A stretch of DNA of 64,000 bases from Rhizobium mongolense subsp. loessense (GTDB taxonomy: Bacteria; Pseudomonadota; Alphaproteobacteria; Rhizobiales; Rhizobiaceae), in assembly GCF_900099775.1 (NCBI RefSeq), contig NZ_FMTM01000009.1, positions 62,001-126,000 of the forward strand. The letters run 5' to 3'. Below are positions 50,189 through 58,482 of the stretch, piece by piece (position 1 is the stretch's first letter; each line of letters opens with the position of its first letter). The notes under the pieces are model-generated. The model made no database searches. It saw nothing but the letters and a program-made list of their open reading frames with translations, and was not told where the DNA came from. Made by a program: the position numbers and the translations under genes.

Positions 50189-50959
50189 ATGACAAAGAAA
50201 GTACTCCTCGTCGGTGAAAGCTGGGTCAGTTCGGCCACCCACTACAAGGGCTTCGACCAGTTCGGCAGCGTCACCTTCCATTTGGGCGCCGAGCCGCTGG
50301 TCAAGGCGCTTCAGGGTAGCGAATTCGAACTGACCTACATGCCGGCGCACGAGGCGGTGGAAAAATTTCCCTTCGGCATGGCCGGGCTTGACGCCTATGA
50401 CGCGGTCATCCTGTCAGACATCGGCGCGAACTCGCTGCTCCTGCCGCCGGCCGTCTGGCTGCAGTCGAAGACGGTGCCGAACCGGCTGAAGCTCATCAAG
50501 GCCTGGGTCGAGAAGGGCGGCGCGCTGTTGATGGTCGGCGGCTACTTCTCGTTTCAGGGTATCGACGGCAAGGCGCGCTGGCGCCGCACGCCGGTCGAAG
50601 ACGTCCTGCCCGTCACCTGCCTTCCCTATGACGACCGCGTTGAAATGCCGGAAGGATCGACGGCCGTGGTCGTGAAGCCGGAACATCCGGTCATGGCCGG
50701 GCTTGACGGTGAATGGCCGCTGCTTCTCGGCGTCAACGAAGTGGAACTGCGCGACCGCGCCGATATCGAGGTGCTTGCCCGCCTGCCGGAGGATCAGGGG
50801 AGCCATCCGTTGCTGGTGCTGGGTTCGCATGGCAAGGGCCGCACGGCCGCCTGGACCTCCGATATCGGTCCTCACTGGCTGTCGCCGGCTTTTTGCGAGT
50901 GGGAAGGGTATGGACGCTTGTGGACCAATCTCCTTGCCTGGATGACCGAGGCGCGCTGA
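50189..50959 (+). CDS. COG5426-type class I glutamine amidotransferase-like protein
   Basis: The 256-residue protein resembles the uncharacterised STM3548/COG5426 family, related to ThuA. It begins KKVLLVGESWVSSATHYKGFDQFGS, then DAYDAVILSDIGANSLLLPP near residue 68 and GGALLMVGGYFSFQGIDGKARW near residue 108. The catalytic Cys nucleophile of true glutamine amidotransferases is not visible in the expected GGYxS elbow, so it is unlikely to hydrolyse glutamine; it may bind or modify a sugar. The start at 50189 follows GGTAAGGACA. It lies 33 bp after the phosphotriesterase gene and ends 3 bp before the stop of the reverse-strand kinase. Confidence 0.75.
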   Translation: MTKKVLLVGESWVSSATHYKGFDQFGSVTFHLGAEPLVKALQGSEFELTYMPAHEAVEKFPFGMAGLDAYDAVILSDIGANSLLLPPAVWLQSKTVPNRLKLIKAWVEKGGALLMVGGYFSFQGIDGKARWRRTPVEDVLPVTCLPYDDRVEMPEGSTAVVVKPEHPVMAGLDGEWPLLLGVNEVELRDRADIEVLARLPEDQGSHPLLVLGSHGKGRTAAWTSDIGPHWLSPAFCEWEGYGRLWTNLLAWMTEAR

Positions 50960-50962
50960 AGC

Positions 50963-51859
50963 TCAGGCGGCGAGGATGGCATGGAGTTCGGCATGGGTGG
51001 GAAACGCAGATCGGGTGCCCCGCCTGCTGACAGATAAGGCAGCAGCAGCGGTCGCGTGGCGTATGGCGCGGGCGTCAAGCGGCACGCCGCGCAAGGCACA
51101 AGAGGCGAGTGCCGTGCCCATGAAGGTGTCGCCGGCGCCTGTCGTATCGATGGCGGTGACGGGGGCTGCCGGGATCTTAAGGGTGTCTGCCCGGCTTGCG
51201 AGCAATGCGCCTTCACCGCCGAGTGTCAGGACAGCATACTTGACCCCCGCAGAGATCAGGGTCGACGCGGCGGCTTGGCCGCCGGTTCCAGTCAAGCTTT
51301 CGGCTTCACCTTTGTTCAGAAAGGCAATGTCGATGAGCGGCCAGAGATCGGCGAAAAAGCGACGAAGGGGTGAGGGATTGAAGGCGGTGACCAGCTGTCG
51401 TCGCCTGGCTTCTTCAAGGATGCCGCGGGTAACGTCATCGGAAAGATTGCCCTGCAGGACAACGAGATCGCCCGCGGTACTTTCGCCAAGCGGCCGAATT
51501 GCTTCCGAAAGGGTCAGCGAACCGGCAGAATCGGTGGTCGTGACGATGGCATTTTCGCCATCGGGTGTGGTGAAGATGATAGAGAAATCGCTCGCCTTTC
51601 CGGAGAGCGGGACCAGTCGCGCGTCAACCGGTTCTTCGGCCAACTGGCTGCGAATGATTTCAGCGCGAAAATCATCGCCGACGGCTGCAACAAGGATGGA
51701 GGCAAGGCCGGCACGGCCCATCACCACGGCCTGGTTCGCGCCTTTGCCGCCAAGGCCACGGGTTTCCTCGTGACCGAGAATCGAGGCACCTGCCTCGGGC
51801 ATGGCCGATACGGAAATGGTTTCGTCCACTGTGACGTTGCCGATGACATAAGCACGCAT
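50963..51859 (-). CDS. PfkB-family (ribokinase-like) sugar kinase
   Basis: The 298-residue kinase starts MRAYVIGNVTVDETISV, has the substrate motif GLGGKGANQAVVMGRAG near residue 36 and the ATP/catalytic motif AIDTTGAGDTFMGTALAS near residue 245, with D248 as catalytic base in GAGD. It probably phosphorylates the sugar taken up by the linked transporter. It is the only reverse-strand gene in an otherwise rightward run, lying between the COG5426 gene (3 bp) and the BtpA gene (24 bp). So it must have a separate promoter in the BtpA start region, or the cluster was assembled by insertion. Confidence 0.85.
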   Translation of the reverse strand: MRAYVIGNVTVDETISVSAMPEAGASILGHEETRGLGGKGANQAVVMGRAGLASILVAAVGDDFRAEIIRSQLAEEPVDARLVPLSGKASDFSIIFTTPDGENAIVTTTDSAGSLTLSEAIRPLGESTAGDLVVLQGNLSDDVTRGILEEARRRQLVTAFNPSPLRRFFADLWPLIDIAFLNKGEAESLTGTGGQAAASTLISAGVKYAVLTLGGEGALLASRADTLKIPAAPVTAIDTTGAGDTFMGTALASCALRGVPLDARAIRHATAAAALSVSRRGTRSAFPTHAELHAILAA

Positions 51860-51883
51860 GACTGGCTTTCGAAAGGGAAACAG

Positions 51884-52726
51884 ATGCAGGAAATATCCGA
51901 CAAGACCTCAAGCGCCATACGGGAAATATTCGGGACTGACAAGGCGCTGATCGGTATGATCCATTGCCCCGCCTTTCCCGGCGCACCGCGTTACCGCGGC
52001 AAAGAGATGAACGCCATCTATGACACCTGCCTGCGCGACGCCGAGGCGCTGATAGAGGGCGGTATGCACGGGCTGATTATCGAAAATCATGGCGACATCC
52101 CGTTCTCGAAGCCGGAGGATATCGGCCCGGAGACCGCGGCTTTCATGTCGGTCGTCACCGATCGCATCGCACGGGCCGTTGATGTCCCCCTCGGGATCAA
52201 CGTCCTTGCGAATGCGCCGATCCCATCATTCGCCATCGCCATGGCCGGCGGCGCAAAGTTCATCCGGGTCAACCAGTGGGCCAACGCCTATGTCGCGAAT
52301 GAGGGCTTCATGGAAGGCCGCGCGGCGCAGGCGATGCGCTACCGGTCGATGCTGAGAGCCGAGCACATTAGGGTTTTCGCTGACAGCCACGTCAAGCATG
52401 GCGCACACGCCATCACCGCCGACCGCACGATCGAGGAACTGACCCGCGACCTTGCTTTCTTCGACGCTGATGCCGTGATTGCCACGGGACAGCGCACAGG
52501 CAACACGGCGAGCATTAAGGAGATTGAGGAAATCGGCGCAGCGACCCACCTGCCCTTGCTGGTCGGTTCCGGCGTCAGCAAGGATAATATCGTCAAAATC
52601 TTGAAGCGCACCAACGGCGTCATCGTCGCCTCCTCGCTGAAGCACGGAGGCGTGTGGTGGAACCCGGTCGACATAGAGCGCGTCAAGGCCTTCGTTGCAG
52701 CCGCCGCACCGGCTTTGAAGGGTTGA
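51884..52726 (+). CDS. BtpA/SgcQ-family TIM-barrel protein
   Basis: The 280-residue product belongs to the BtpA family of predicted TIM-barrel proteins: LIGMIHCPAFPGAPRYRG near residue 23, GLIIENHGDIPFSKPEDI near residue 64, PLGINVLANAPIPSFAIAMA near residue 103, HAITADRTIEELTRDLAFFDADAVIATGQRTG near residue 174 and GSGVSKDNI near residue 226. The last motif resembles phosphate-binding loops of sugar-phosphate barrels. The cyanobacterial BtpA affects photosystem I, but SgcQ-type members sit in sugar operons, as here. The ATG at 51884 follows AAAGGGAAACAG. The reaction is unknown. Confidence 0.8.
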   Translation: MQEISDKTSSAIREIFGTDKALIGMIHCPAFPGAPRYRGKEMNAIYDTCLRDAEALIEGGMHGLIIENHGDIPFSKPEDIGPETAAFMSVVTDRIARAVDVPLGINVLANAPIPSFAIAMAGGAKFIRVNQWANAYVANEGFMEGRAAQAMRYRSMLRAEHIRVFADSHVKHGAHAITADRTIEELTRDLAFFDADAVIATGQRTGNTASIKEIEEIGAATHLPLLVGSGVSKDNIVKILKRTNGVIVASSLKHGGVWWNPVDIERVKAFVAAAAPALKG

Positions 52727-52731
52727 ACGGC

Positions 52732-53376
52732 ATGCGGGAGAGCATGTCGGATCAGATCATCCGGGAAAACCGGTCCGTCTTCGAGGCTATGGTCAGTCAT
52801 CGCTTTGTCGAGGACATCAAGGCGGGCCGCCTGTCGAAGGAAGTCTTCGACAGGTACCTCGTTTACGAGGGTGCCTTTGTCGAAACGGCCATCTGCATCT
52901 TCGCCTATGCAACGGCCAAGTCAGAGACCATTGCGCAGAAGCGATGGCTGATCGGTGTGCTGGACGCGCTCGCCAATCAGCAGATTGCCTATTTCGAGAA
53001 GACCTTCGCCGCACGCGGGATCGATCCCACAGCCTTTGATGTCGATCGGCCAGAGGTGGCGGACTTCCGCAACGGCATGCTGGAGATCGCAAGATCCGGA
53101 GGCTTCCTCGACACGATCGCCGCCATGTTTGCTGCTGAATGGATGTATTGGACCTGGTCGCGTCAGGCGGCCGAATGCCGGATCGACGATCCATTGCTCA
53201 AGGAATGGGTGGACCTCCACGCCCACGACGATTTTGCCGCCCAGGCGCGCTGGCTTAAGGCGGAGCTCGACCTTGCTGCTGATCCGCTTAATCCCGCCGA
53301 GCGGTCGCGGCTCAGCAGCATCTTCGGCCGGGTCCAGAAGCTGGAGATCGGTTTTCACGACGCGCCCTATCGATAA
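52732..53376 (+). CDS. TenA/PqqC-family protein
   Basis: The 214-residue all-helical protein has TenA features: SHRFVEDIKAGRLSKEVFDRYLVYEGAFVETA near residue 20 and MFAAEWMYWTWSRQA near residue 130. In TenA_C thiaminases the equivalent helix carries a catalytic Cys (usually in a PCxW-type stretch); here Ala stands there, and the usual C-terminal Glu-Trp context is replaced. So it is a TenA_E-like or repurposed member and probably not a standard aminopyrimidine aminohydrolase. The ATG at 52732 or 52744 may be used; GGGAG precedes the second. It lies 5 bp after the BtpA gene as the last gene of the locus. Confidence 0.7.
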   Translation: MRESMSDQIIRENRSVFEAMVSHRFVEDIKAGRLSKEVFDRYLVYEGAFVETAICIFAYATAKSETIAQKRWLIGVLDALANQQIAYFEKTFAARGIDPTAFDVDRPEVADFRNGMLEIARSGGFLDTIAAMFAAEWMYWTWSRQAAECRIDDPLLKEWVDLHAHDDFAAQARWLKAELDLAADPLNPAERSRLSSIFGRVQKLEIGFHDAPYR

Positions 53377-53843
53377 CGGAGAATGTCCGCGACACAGGCG
53401 GTTGGCATCGCTGCCGAGGGCCCGGTGAGACGGCTCGTAGCGGCGAGGCGGTCGCCAGACAAAAGAAGGGGCTGCCGGGTTGCGCAGGGCTGCATGGGCT
53501 CGATGGCGTCTTTGCTGGGCGCAATCCCGCGAAGGGGCAGGGCAGCCGACCCACCCATGGGGCGTTCTTCGAAGAGGAGGTAAAAGCTGCTTAAAGCCTT
53601 CGCGAAGCAGCTGGCGGGCTTCGTCGCGCCATACTGGGCTTCCGATTCACAACAAGGATCGGTCTGTCGGTGGCGGTCGAAGGCCTCCAGGAAGCGCTTC
53701 GCCAGCCACAGGTGGCGGCAGGCGAAATTGCCAGACAGGCGAGCGTGGCGGTGTCTTCACCGCAATCGGGGCGTATCTCGCAGCGGACTGCCAATGGCTA
53801 CCGATGATCCTCAAGATAAGGCTGCAGAAAAGCCATCAGCTGG
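53377..53843. other. Noncoding gap after the BtpA-TenA operon
   Basis: No convincing gene was found on either strand. Open frames here have Arg/Gly-rich shadow composition. The end of the gap leads into an RpoE2-like promoter. Confidence 0.4.
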
Positions 53844-53868
53844 GGAACAATACCGCTATCTTCAGGTT
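53844..53868 (+). promoter_or_regulatory. RpoE2/EcfG-type promoter for the PEBP gene
   Basis: GGAAC (53844-53848), an 18-bp spacer and TT (53867-53868), the arrangement of rhizobial general stress promoters (GGAAC-N18-19-TT). The downstream start is 66 bp away. Confidence 0.55.
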
Positions 53869-53934
53869 GATCTTGCTTCAACACAAAAGCCCCAGAGGCC
53901 GCGCGTGAGCCAGCAGGATGAAAGGAGAAGCGCC

Positions 53935-54396
53935 ATGGCACTGACCCTGATGAGCCCGGCATTCACACAGGATAATCCCATTCCCGAGAAATATGCGCGC
54001 TCCGGCGAAAATCTGTTTCCGCCCCTCAAGTGGGGCGGGGCTCCGCAAGGAACGAGAAGCTTTGCCTTGATCGTCGAAGACCCGGACGCGCCGCGCGGCA
54101 CCTTCCGCCATTGCGGCATCGCCAATATCCCGTCCGATTGGGATGCTCTGGCCGAAAGCGCCGATACCGCACCGGAAAACGCGCCACGCTTTTACAGGAA
54201 TGATTTCGGCAATGCGCGCTATGATGGGCCGCAGCCGCCACGGGGCGACAAGGCGCATCACTATATCTTTCGCCTTGCCGCGCTCGACGTCCCAAGCCTT
54301 TCGGTTCCCGGTGACGCCGGCATCGCGTCGATGTGGAACGAAGCAAGAAAACATATGCTCGCCGAGGCAAGCATTACCGGGACCTATCGGAGCTAG
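53935..54396 (+). CDS. YbhB/YbcL-type PEBP (Raf kinase inhibitor-like) protein
   Basis: The 153-residue phosphatidylethanolamine-binding-protein homologue shows LMSPAFTQDNPIPEKYARSGEN, LIVEDPDAPRGTFRHCGIANI (the DPDAP and GxxxHW-type ligand motifs; here H is present and W is not) and YDGPQPPRGDKAHHYIFRLAAL. Bacterial members are ligand binders of unknown physiology, often stress induced. The ATG at 53935 follows AAAGGAGAAGCGCC; the frame stays open to 53728, but that part lacks family similarity. It is monocistronic and convergent with the DUF2267 gene. Confidence 0.85.
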   Translation: MALTLMSPAFTQDNPIPEKYARSGENLFPPLKWGGAPQGTRSFALIVEDPDAPRGTFRHCGIANIPSDWDALAESADTAPENAPRFYRNDFGNARYDGPQPPRGDKAHHYIFRLAALDVPSLSVPGDAGIASMWNEARKHMLAEASITGTYRS

Positions 54397-54508
54397 GACG
54401 AGCTGATTTCATTTGATCCGACCCGGCAAGTGCGGATCGCACAGCGCAATTCCGTCCGAGGTTGCGGTGAAAAGGGCCGGCAGCCCGTGTTCCGCGTGCT
54501 GTTGGCGG

Positions 54509-54949
54509 CTATCTTACGCCGACGCTATCGGGCCACAAAGCCTGAATCTCCTTGGGCAGTGCGTCGCGCACCTTTGCCGATTGCCCGAGATCGACATGAC
54601 GGGCAAGAACGTGGAAAACCGATTTCGCCGCATCGGCGGGATCGACCGGACGAATGGATTTTAGCCCTTCGGCGACACGCTCGAGGAATTCATCGCGCGA
54701 ACGCATCTTGTCCGGCATCTGGGAGGGACGATACTGATCGTAGTAGATGCCGCGAACGATGAGCGGCAGTTCTGCGCCGAGATGGGCCGCAAGGTCCGGC
54801 GAGAGCCTGTCACGCAAGGCCTTCAGGACGGCGCCCAGAATATGCCATGCGACGTGCCGGTCAGGGCCATGGTCGGCCATGATTTCGTTCAGCCAGATAT
54901 TGGTGGTTTGCAGTGTCTTGTCGAAGACATCGAGACCGGTTGTGCTCAT
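54509..54949 (-). CDS. DUF2267 family protein
   Basis: The 146-residue helical protein has the DUF2267 pattern: FDKTLQTTNIWLNEIMADHG, AWHILGAVLKALRDRLSPDLAAHLGAELPLIVRGIYYDQY and FLERVAEGL. The function is unknown; such genes often accompany stress or CBS-domain genes in rhizobia, as here. The ATG at 54949 has a very strong site (AAAAGGAGGTGTCAAT). It is divergent from the CBS gene. Confidence 0.8.
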   Translation of the reverse strand: MSTTGLDVFDKTLQTTNIWLNEIMADHGPDRHVAWHILGAVLKALRDRLSPDLAAHLGAELPLIVRGIYYDQYRPSQMPDKMRSRDEFLERVAEGLKSIRPVDPADAAKSVFHVLARHVDLGQSAKVRDALPKEIQALWPDSVGVR

Positions 54950-55128
54950 ATTGACACCTCCTTTTGCCGGTCGAAGCCCGGACATCCTTCTCAAAGAGCA
55001 CAACTGCAATTGGCTGCAATTGTTTCGTCATTTGCAAAGAAAACGGCCGCAAACCGCGAGGGTCTATGTGCGGGTATTTGCCTGGCGTGAGGTCCAATTG
55101 CTGACAGGGACGTTAATCGATGACGCTT

Positions 55129-55153
55129 GGAACATTGCCGAGCCAGATACGTT
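55129..55153 (+). promoter_or_regulatory. RpoE2/EcfG-type promoter for the CBS gene
   Basis: GGAAC (55129-55133), 16 bp, then CGTT (55150-55153), giving GGAAC-N18-TT. It is a full match to the general stress promoter, 42 bp before the CBS start. Confidence 0.75.
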
Positions 55154-55194
55154 GGACTTCTGTAGAAATCCATATAAGGCGGAGGATAAAAGTC

Positions 55195-55638
55195 ATGAAA
55201 GTGAGCGAAGTGATGACGCGCGACGTCCGGCTCATCAGGCCGGGTGACACGATACAGGAAGCGGCAAGGATCATGGCCGAACTCGATGCCGGCGTCGTGC
55301 CGGTCGAGGATAATGATCGGCTCGTTGGCATGCTGACGGATCGCGACATCGCGGTACGCGCCATTGCCCAGGGGCAGGGACCTGAGGCGAAGGTCGGCGA
55401 TATCATGACGTCCGAAGTCAGATACTGCTTTGATGACCAGGAGACCGACGAGGTCTGCAAGAACCTTGGCGACCAACAGATCAGGCGCATTCCGGTGGTT
55501 AATCGGGACAAGCGGCTGGTCGGCATATTGTCGCTGGGCGATCTAGCTGCAGTCGCCGAAAAAGCGTCGACCGGCGCAGCTCTTGCGGGCATATCGCGGC
55601 ACGGAGGCCACCATTCGCAGTCGAGCGGCCTTCACTAA
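55195..55638 (+). CDS. Two-CBS-domain protein
   Basis: The 147-residue protein is two CBS repeats: residues 1-60 (MKVSEVMTRDVRLIRPGDTIQEAARIM, PVEDNDRLVGMLTDRDIAV) and residues 65-130 (VGDIMTSEVRYCFDDQETDEV, RIPVVNRDKRLVGILSLGDLA). Such pairs bind adenine nucleotides and are thought to be sensors. No enzyme domain is attached; a His-rich tail ends the protein (RHGGHHSQSSGLH). The ATG at 55195 follows GGCGGAGGATAAAAGTC behind an RpoE2-like promoter, so stress induction is likely. Confidence 0.88.
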   Translation: MKVSEVMTRDVRLIRPGDTIQEAARIMAELDAGVVPVEDNDRLVGMLTDRDIAVRAIAQGQGPEAKVGDIMTSEVRYCFDDQETDEVCKNLGDQQIRRIPVVNRDKRLVGILSLGDLAAVAEKASTGAALAGISRHGGHHSQSSGLH

Positions 55639-55800
55639 GCGGCCGCGCGATGAGGTGAAAAGCTGGGAGCGCGGCGCCCTTTTGCGCCACCCGGCGTCCC
55701 GTCCGTAACCGGTGCGCGCCGTTTCGCTGCGCGCACCCCAATGCTGCACTGCGGCGACGAATGTCTCTTGACGGCTGACCTGCGGTAACCTTTACTCAAC

Positions 55801-55827
55801 TGATCTGGTGGACCAACCAGTGGATCA
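55801..55827. promoter_or_regulatory. Candidate GntR operator upstream of the denD operon
   Basis: TGATC-N17-GATCA (55801-55827) encloses TGGTGGACCAACCA, with TGGT/ACCA half sites. It lies 17 bp before the GntR start and is likely autoregulatory. Confidence 0.5.
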
Positions 55828-55843
55828 GTGAGCGACGGGGACC

Positions 55844-56587
55844 ATGGACGAGAGCCCGATCTTGACGCAGGTACCGAATGTCGGGCGTAGCCTCGCGCGC
55901 CAGACGGCGCGCGACGTCATCGCTGAAAAGCTGATGGTCCTGATTGCCACGAACATGCTGCGGCCGGGCGACGAGTTGCCGGGTGAGCGCGAGCTTGCCA
56001 ATGTTCTTCATGTGAGCCGGGAAACGGTGCGCGGCGCAATCCAGATGCTTGCCGCCCAAGGCATCATCGAAGTCTCGCACGGCAGCCGCAGCCGCGTCGG
56101 CAAGGTCGACCTCAGCCACATCACGGTCACCATCGCGTCCCCAAACGCCATCGACAGCTACGATTTGGAATCGGTTCATGCGGCTCGCCTGCATATCGAA
56201 CTCAAGGTCGTCGGCGATGCCGCCGAAAGGATAGACGCCGAAACGCTGAAAAAGCTGCAGGACCTTATCGAAGCGCAGCGTCTGGGTGGAGACGATGCAA
56301 TGCGCTTTCTCATCTGTGACCGTGAATTCCACGTCGCAATCTATCGCGCCTGCGGAAACCCGCTGCTCGCCGACTTCGTCACCGATCTATACACTTACAT
56401 GATGGACTACCGGCGCAACGCCATGTCCCAGCCAGGCGCCATCAAGGCCAGCTACGCCGATCACGTTGCGATCGTCGAGGCTCTCGAACGGCATGACCGG
56501 GACGCCGTCATCGCCGCGTTTCGCCATCATCTGACGCGTATTTACGAAACGACCAGGGCTCTTTTGAGCGCCGGCTCTCCGGCGTGA
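55844..56587 (+). CDS. GntR-family (FCD) regulator of the denD operon
   Basis: The 247-residue protein has a winged helix at residues 20-90 (NMLRPGDELPGERELANVLHVSRETVRGAIQMLAAQGII) and an FCD domain with LESVHAARLHIELKVVGDAA, DREFHVAIYRACGNPLL and DHVAIVEALERHDRDAV, where the Asp and His residues bind a metal and a carboxylate effector. It starts at the ATG 55844. It lies 29 bp before the DenD-like gene and probably controls that operon, with a sugar acid as likely effector by inference. Confidence 0.87.
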   Translation: MDESPILTQVPNVGRSLARQTARDVIAEKLMVLIATNMLRPGDELPGERELANVLHVSRETVRGAIQMLAAQGIIEVSHGSRSRVGKVDLSHITVTIASPNAIDSYDLESVHAARLHIELKVVGDAAERIDAETLKKLQDLIEAQRLGGDDAMRFLICDREFHVAIYRACGNPLLADFVTDLYTYMMDYRRNAMSQPGAIKASYADHVAIVEALERHDRDAVIAAFRHHLTRIYETTRALLSAGSPA

Positions 56588-56616
56588 GCCGAACAGCATG
56601 AGGAGATTTGCCTGAT

Positions 56617-57600
56617 ATGCATGTGATGGTTATCGGCGCAGCCGGCATGATCGGACGCAAACTGGTGGAAAAGCTCGGCTCCAACGCCGAAGCGCTCGGC
56701 CACCGCATCGACAGGCTCACGCTCGTCGATGTCGTTGCTCCGCCGGTGCCTGCCGCGCTTGCCTCCGTTTCCAACGCGCTGGCGCTTGATCTCTCGGATG
56801 CCGGCGCCGCAGCCACGCTTGCCGCCTTGCGACCGGATCTGATCTTCCATCTCGCGGCCATCGTGTCCGGCGAGGCCGAGGCGGATTTCGACAAAGGCTA
56901 CCGCGTCAATCTCGACGGCACGCGCTCGCTCTTTGAGGCGATCAGGTACGAAGCCCAGAAAGAACCTTACACCCCGCGCCTGATCTTTGCGTCATCCATC
57001 GCCGTCTTCGGCCAGCCCTTCCCGGAGAAGATCAGCGATGATTTCTTCACCACGCCGCTGACGAGCTACGGGACGCAGAAGGCAATCTGCGAGCTCCTGT
57101 TGGCCGATTATTCACGCCGTGGCATCTTCGACGGCATCGGCATCCGCCTTCCGACGATCTGCATTCGCCCCGGCAAGCCCAACAAGGCGGCCTCGGGCTT
57201 TTTTTCCAATATCCTGCGCGAGCCGCTTGTCGGCCAGGAGGCCGTGCTCCCCGTCGACGAGAACGTCCGCCACTGGTTTGCAAGCCCCCGTTCGGCGGTG
57301 GGCTTCTTCGTCCATGCCGCGCGGATCGACACCAGCAAGATCGGGCCGCGCCGGAATCTGACCATGCCCGGCCTTTCCGCGCTCGTCGGCGAAGAGATCG
57401 AGGCGCTGCGCCGCGTTGCCGGCGACAAGGCGGTCAAGCTCATCCGCCGCGAGGCCGACCCCGCCATTCGTGCGATTGTTTCCGGCTGGGCGACGGATTT
57501 CGATGCGCAGCGCGCCACCGCGCTCGGTTTCAAGGCCGAAGCCAATTTCGACGAGATCATCAAGATCCACATAGACGACGAACTCGGGGGTAAAATCTAA
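56617..57600 (+). CDS. denD: DenD-like D-erythronate dehydrogenase (SDR)
   Basis: DenD oxidises D-erythronate at C2 or C3 to an oxo-sugar acid in bacteria that grow on four-carbon acids. The 327-residue extended SDR has the nucleotide motif VIGAAGMIGRKLV near residue 4, the catalytic YGTQK near residue 150 in TSYGTQKAICELLL, FASSIAVFG near residue 126, and RLPTICIRPGKPN near residue 176, all typical of the DenD group. The ATG at 56617 is preferred over a TTG at 56608 that lies too close to AGGAG. OtnK, OtnC and OtnI, the usual partners, are not in the window. So the substrate assignment is by family only. Confidence 0.7.
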   Translation: MHVMVIGAAGMIGRKLVEKLGSNAEALGHRIDRLTLVDVVAPPVPAALASVSNALALDLSDAGAAATLAALRPDLIFHLAAIVSGEAEADFDKGYRVNLDGTRSLFEAIRYEAQKEPYTPRLIFASSIAVFGQPFPEKISDDFFTTPLTSYGTQKAICELLLADYSRRGIFDGIGIRLPTICIRPGKPNKAASGFFSNILREPLVGQEAVLPVDENVRHWFASPRSAVGFFVHAARIDTSKIGPRRNLTMPGLSALVGEEIEALRRVAGDKAVKLIRREADPAIRAIVSGWATDFDAQRATALGFKAEANFDEIIKIHIDDELGGKI

Positions 57601-57601
57601 G

Positions 57602-58378
57602 ATGCCGCAGTCCGCAACCCTGCAGAAAGGCAAGATCGCGCTCGTCACCGGCGGAGGCACCGGCATCGGCCGCAGCATCGCCGGCGCCTTGAGCGCTGAA
57701 GGCTATGTCGTCGTCATTACCGGCCGCCGGAGCGACGTTCTGGAAAAAGCCGCCGCCGAGCTTGGTGCCGAAACCGGCGGGACGGTCCGGGCGATGACTT
57801 GCGATATCAGCCTTGCCGAGCAGGTGGCAGATCTTTTTGGTCGGATCAAAGCCGAGTTCGGCAGGCTCGACCTTCTCGTCAACAATGCCGGCAGCAATAT
57901 TCCGGCGATCCCGCTGGAGGACGTCAGCTTCGACCAGTGGAGCGGGGTGGTTGCGGCCAACCTCACCGGCGCCTTTCTATGCACGCAGCAGGCTTTCAGG
58001 TTGATGAAGTCGCAGGAGCCGCGCGGCGGCCGCATCATCAACAACGGATCGATTTCCGCCACGACGCCGAGGCCGAATTCCGCTCCTTATACGGCGACAA
58101 AACATGCAATCACCGGCCTGACGAAATCGGCCGCACTTGACGGACGGCCATACGATATCGCCTGCGGCCAGATCGACATCGGCAATGCCGCAACGGATAT
58201 GACGTCGAAGATGAGCTCGGGAGTGCTGCAGGCCAATGGAGAGATCGCGAGCGAGCCGACGATCCCGTCCGAGCATATCGCCCGCGCCGTCGTCTATATG
58301 GCAAGCCTGCCGTTGGAGGCAAACGTGCTGACCATGACTGTGATGGCGACAAAGATGCCCCTCGTGGGCAGGGGATAG
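57602..58378 (+). CDS. Short-chain dehydrogenase in the denD operon
   Basis: The 258-residue SDR has the cofactor motif VTGGGTGIGRSIA near residue 15, NNAGSNIPA near residue 90, and the catalytic Ser and YxxxK as NNGSISATTPRPNSAPYTATKHA near residue 145-165. TGRRSD after beta2 suggests NADP preference. It starts 1 bp after the denD stop (TAAGATG), so the two dehydrogenases are co-translated and may act in sequence. The substrate is unknown. Confidence 0.8.
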   Translation: MPQSATLQKGKIALVTGGGTGIGRSIAGALSAEGYVVVITGRRSDVLEKAAAELGAETGGTVRAMTCDISLAEQVADLFGRIKAEFGRLDLLVNNAGSNIPAIPLEDVSFDQWSGVVAANLTGAFLCTQQAFRLMKSQEPRGGRIINNGSISATTPRPNSAPYTATKHAITGLTKSAALDGRPYDIACGQIDIGNAATDMTSKMSSGVLQANGEIASEPTIPSEHIARAVVYMASLPLEANVLTMTVMATKMPLVGRG

Positions 58379-58482
58379 GCATAACGAAGTTGAATGGGCC
58401 CGCGCCCTGGCGGTGAAATCCTGGAGCAGGGATGGCCGGGCAGATGGGCCGAAGGCGAAGACTAGGTCTGGGAGGGACTTTT

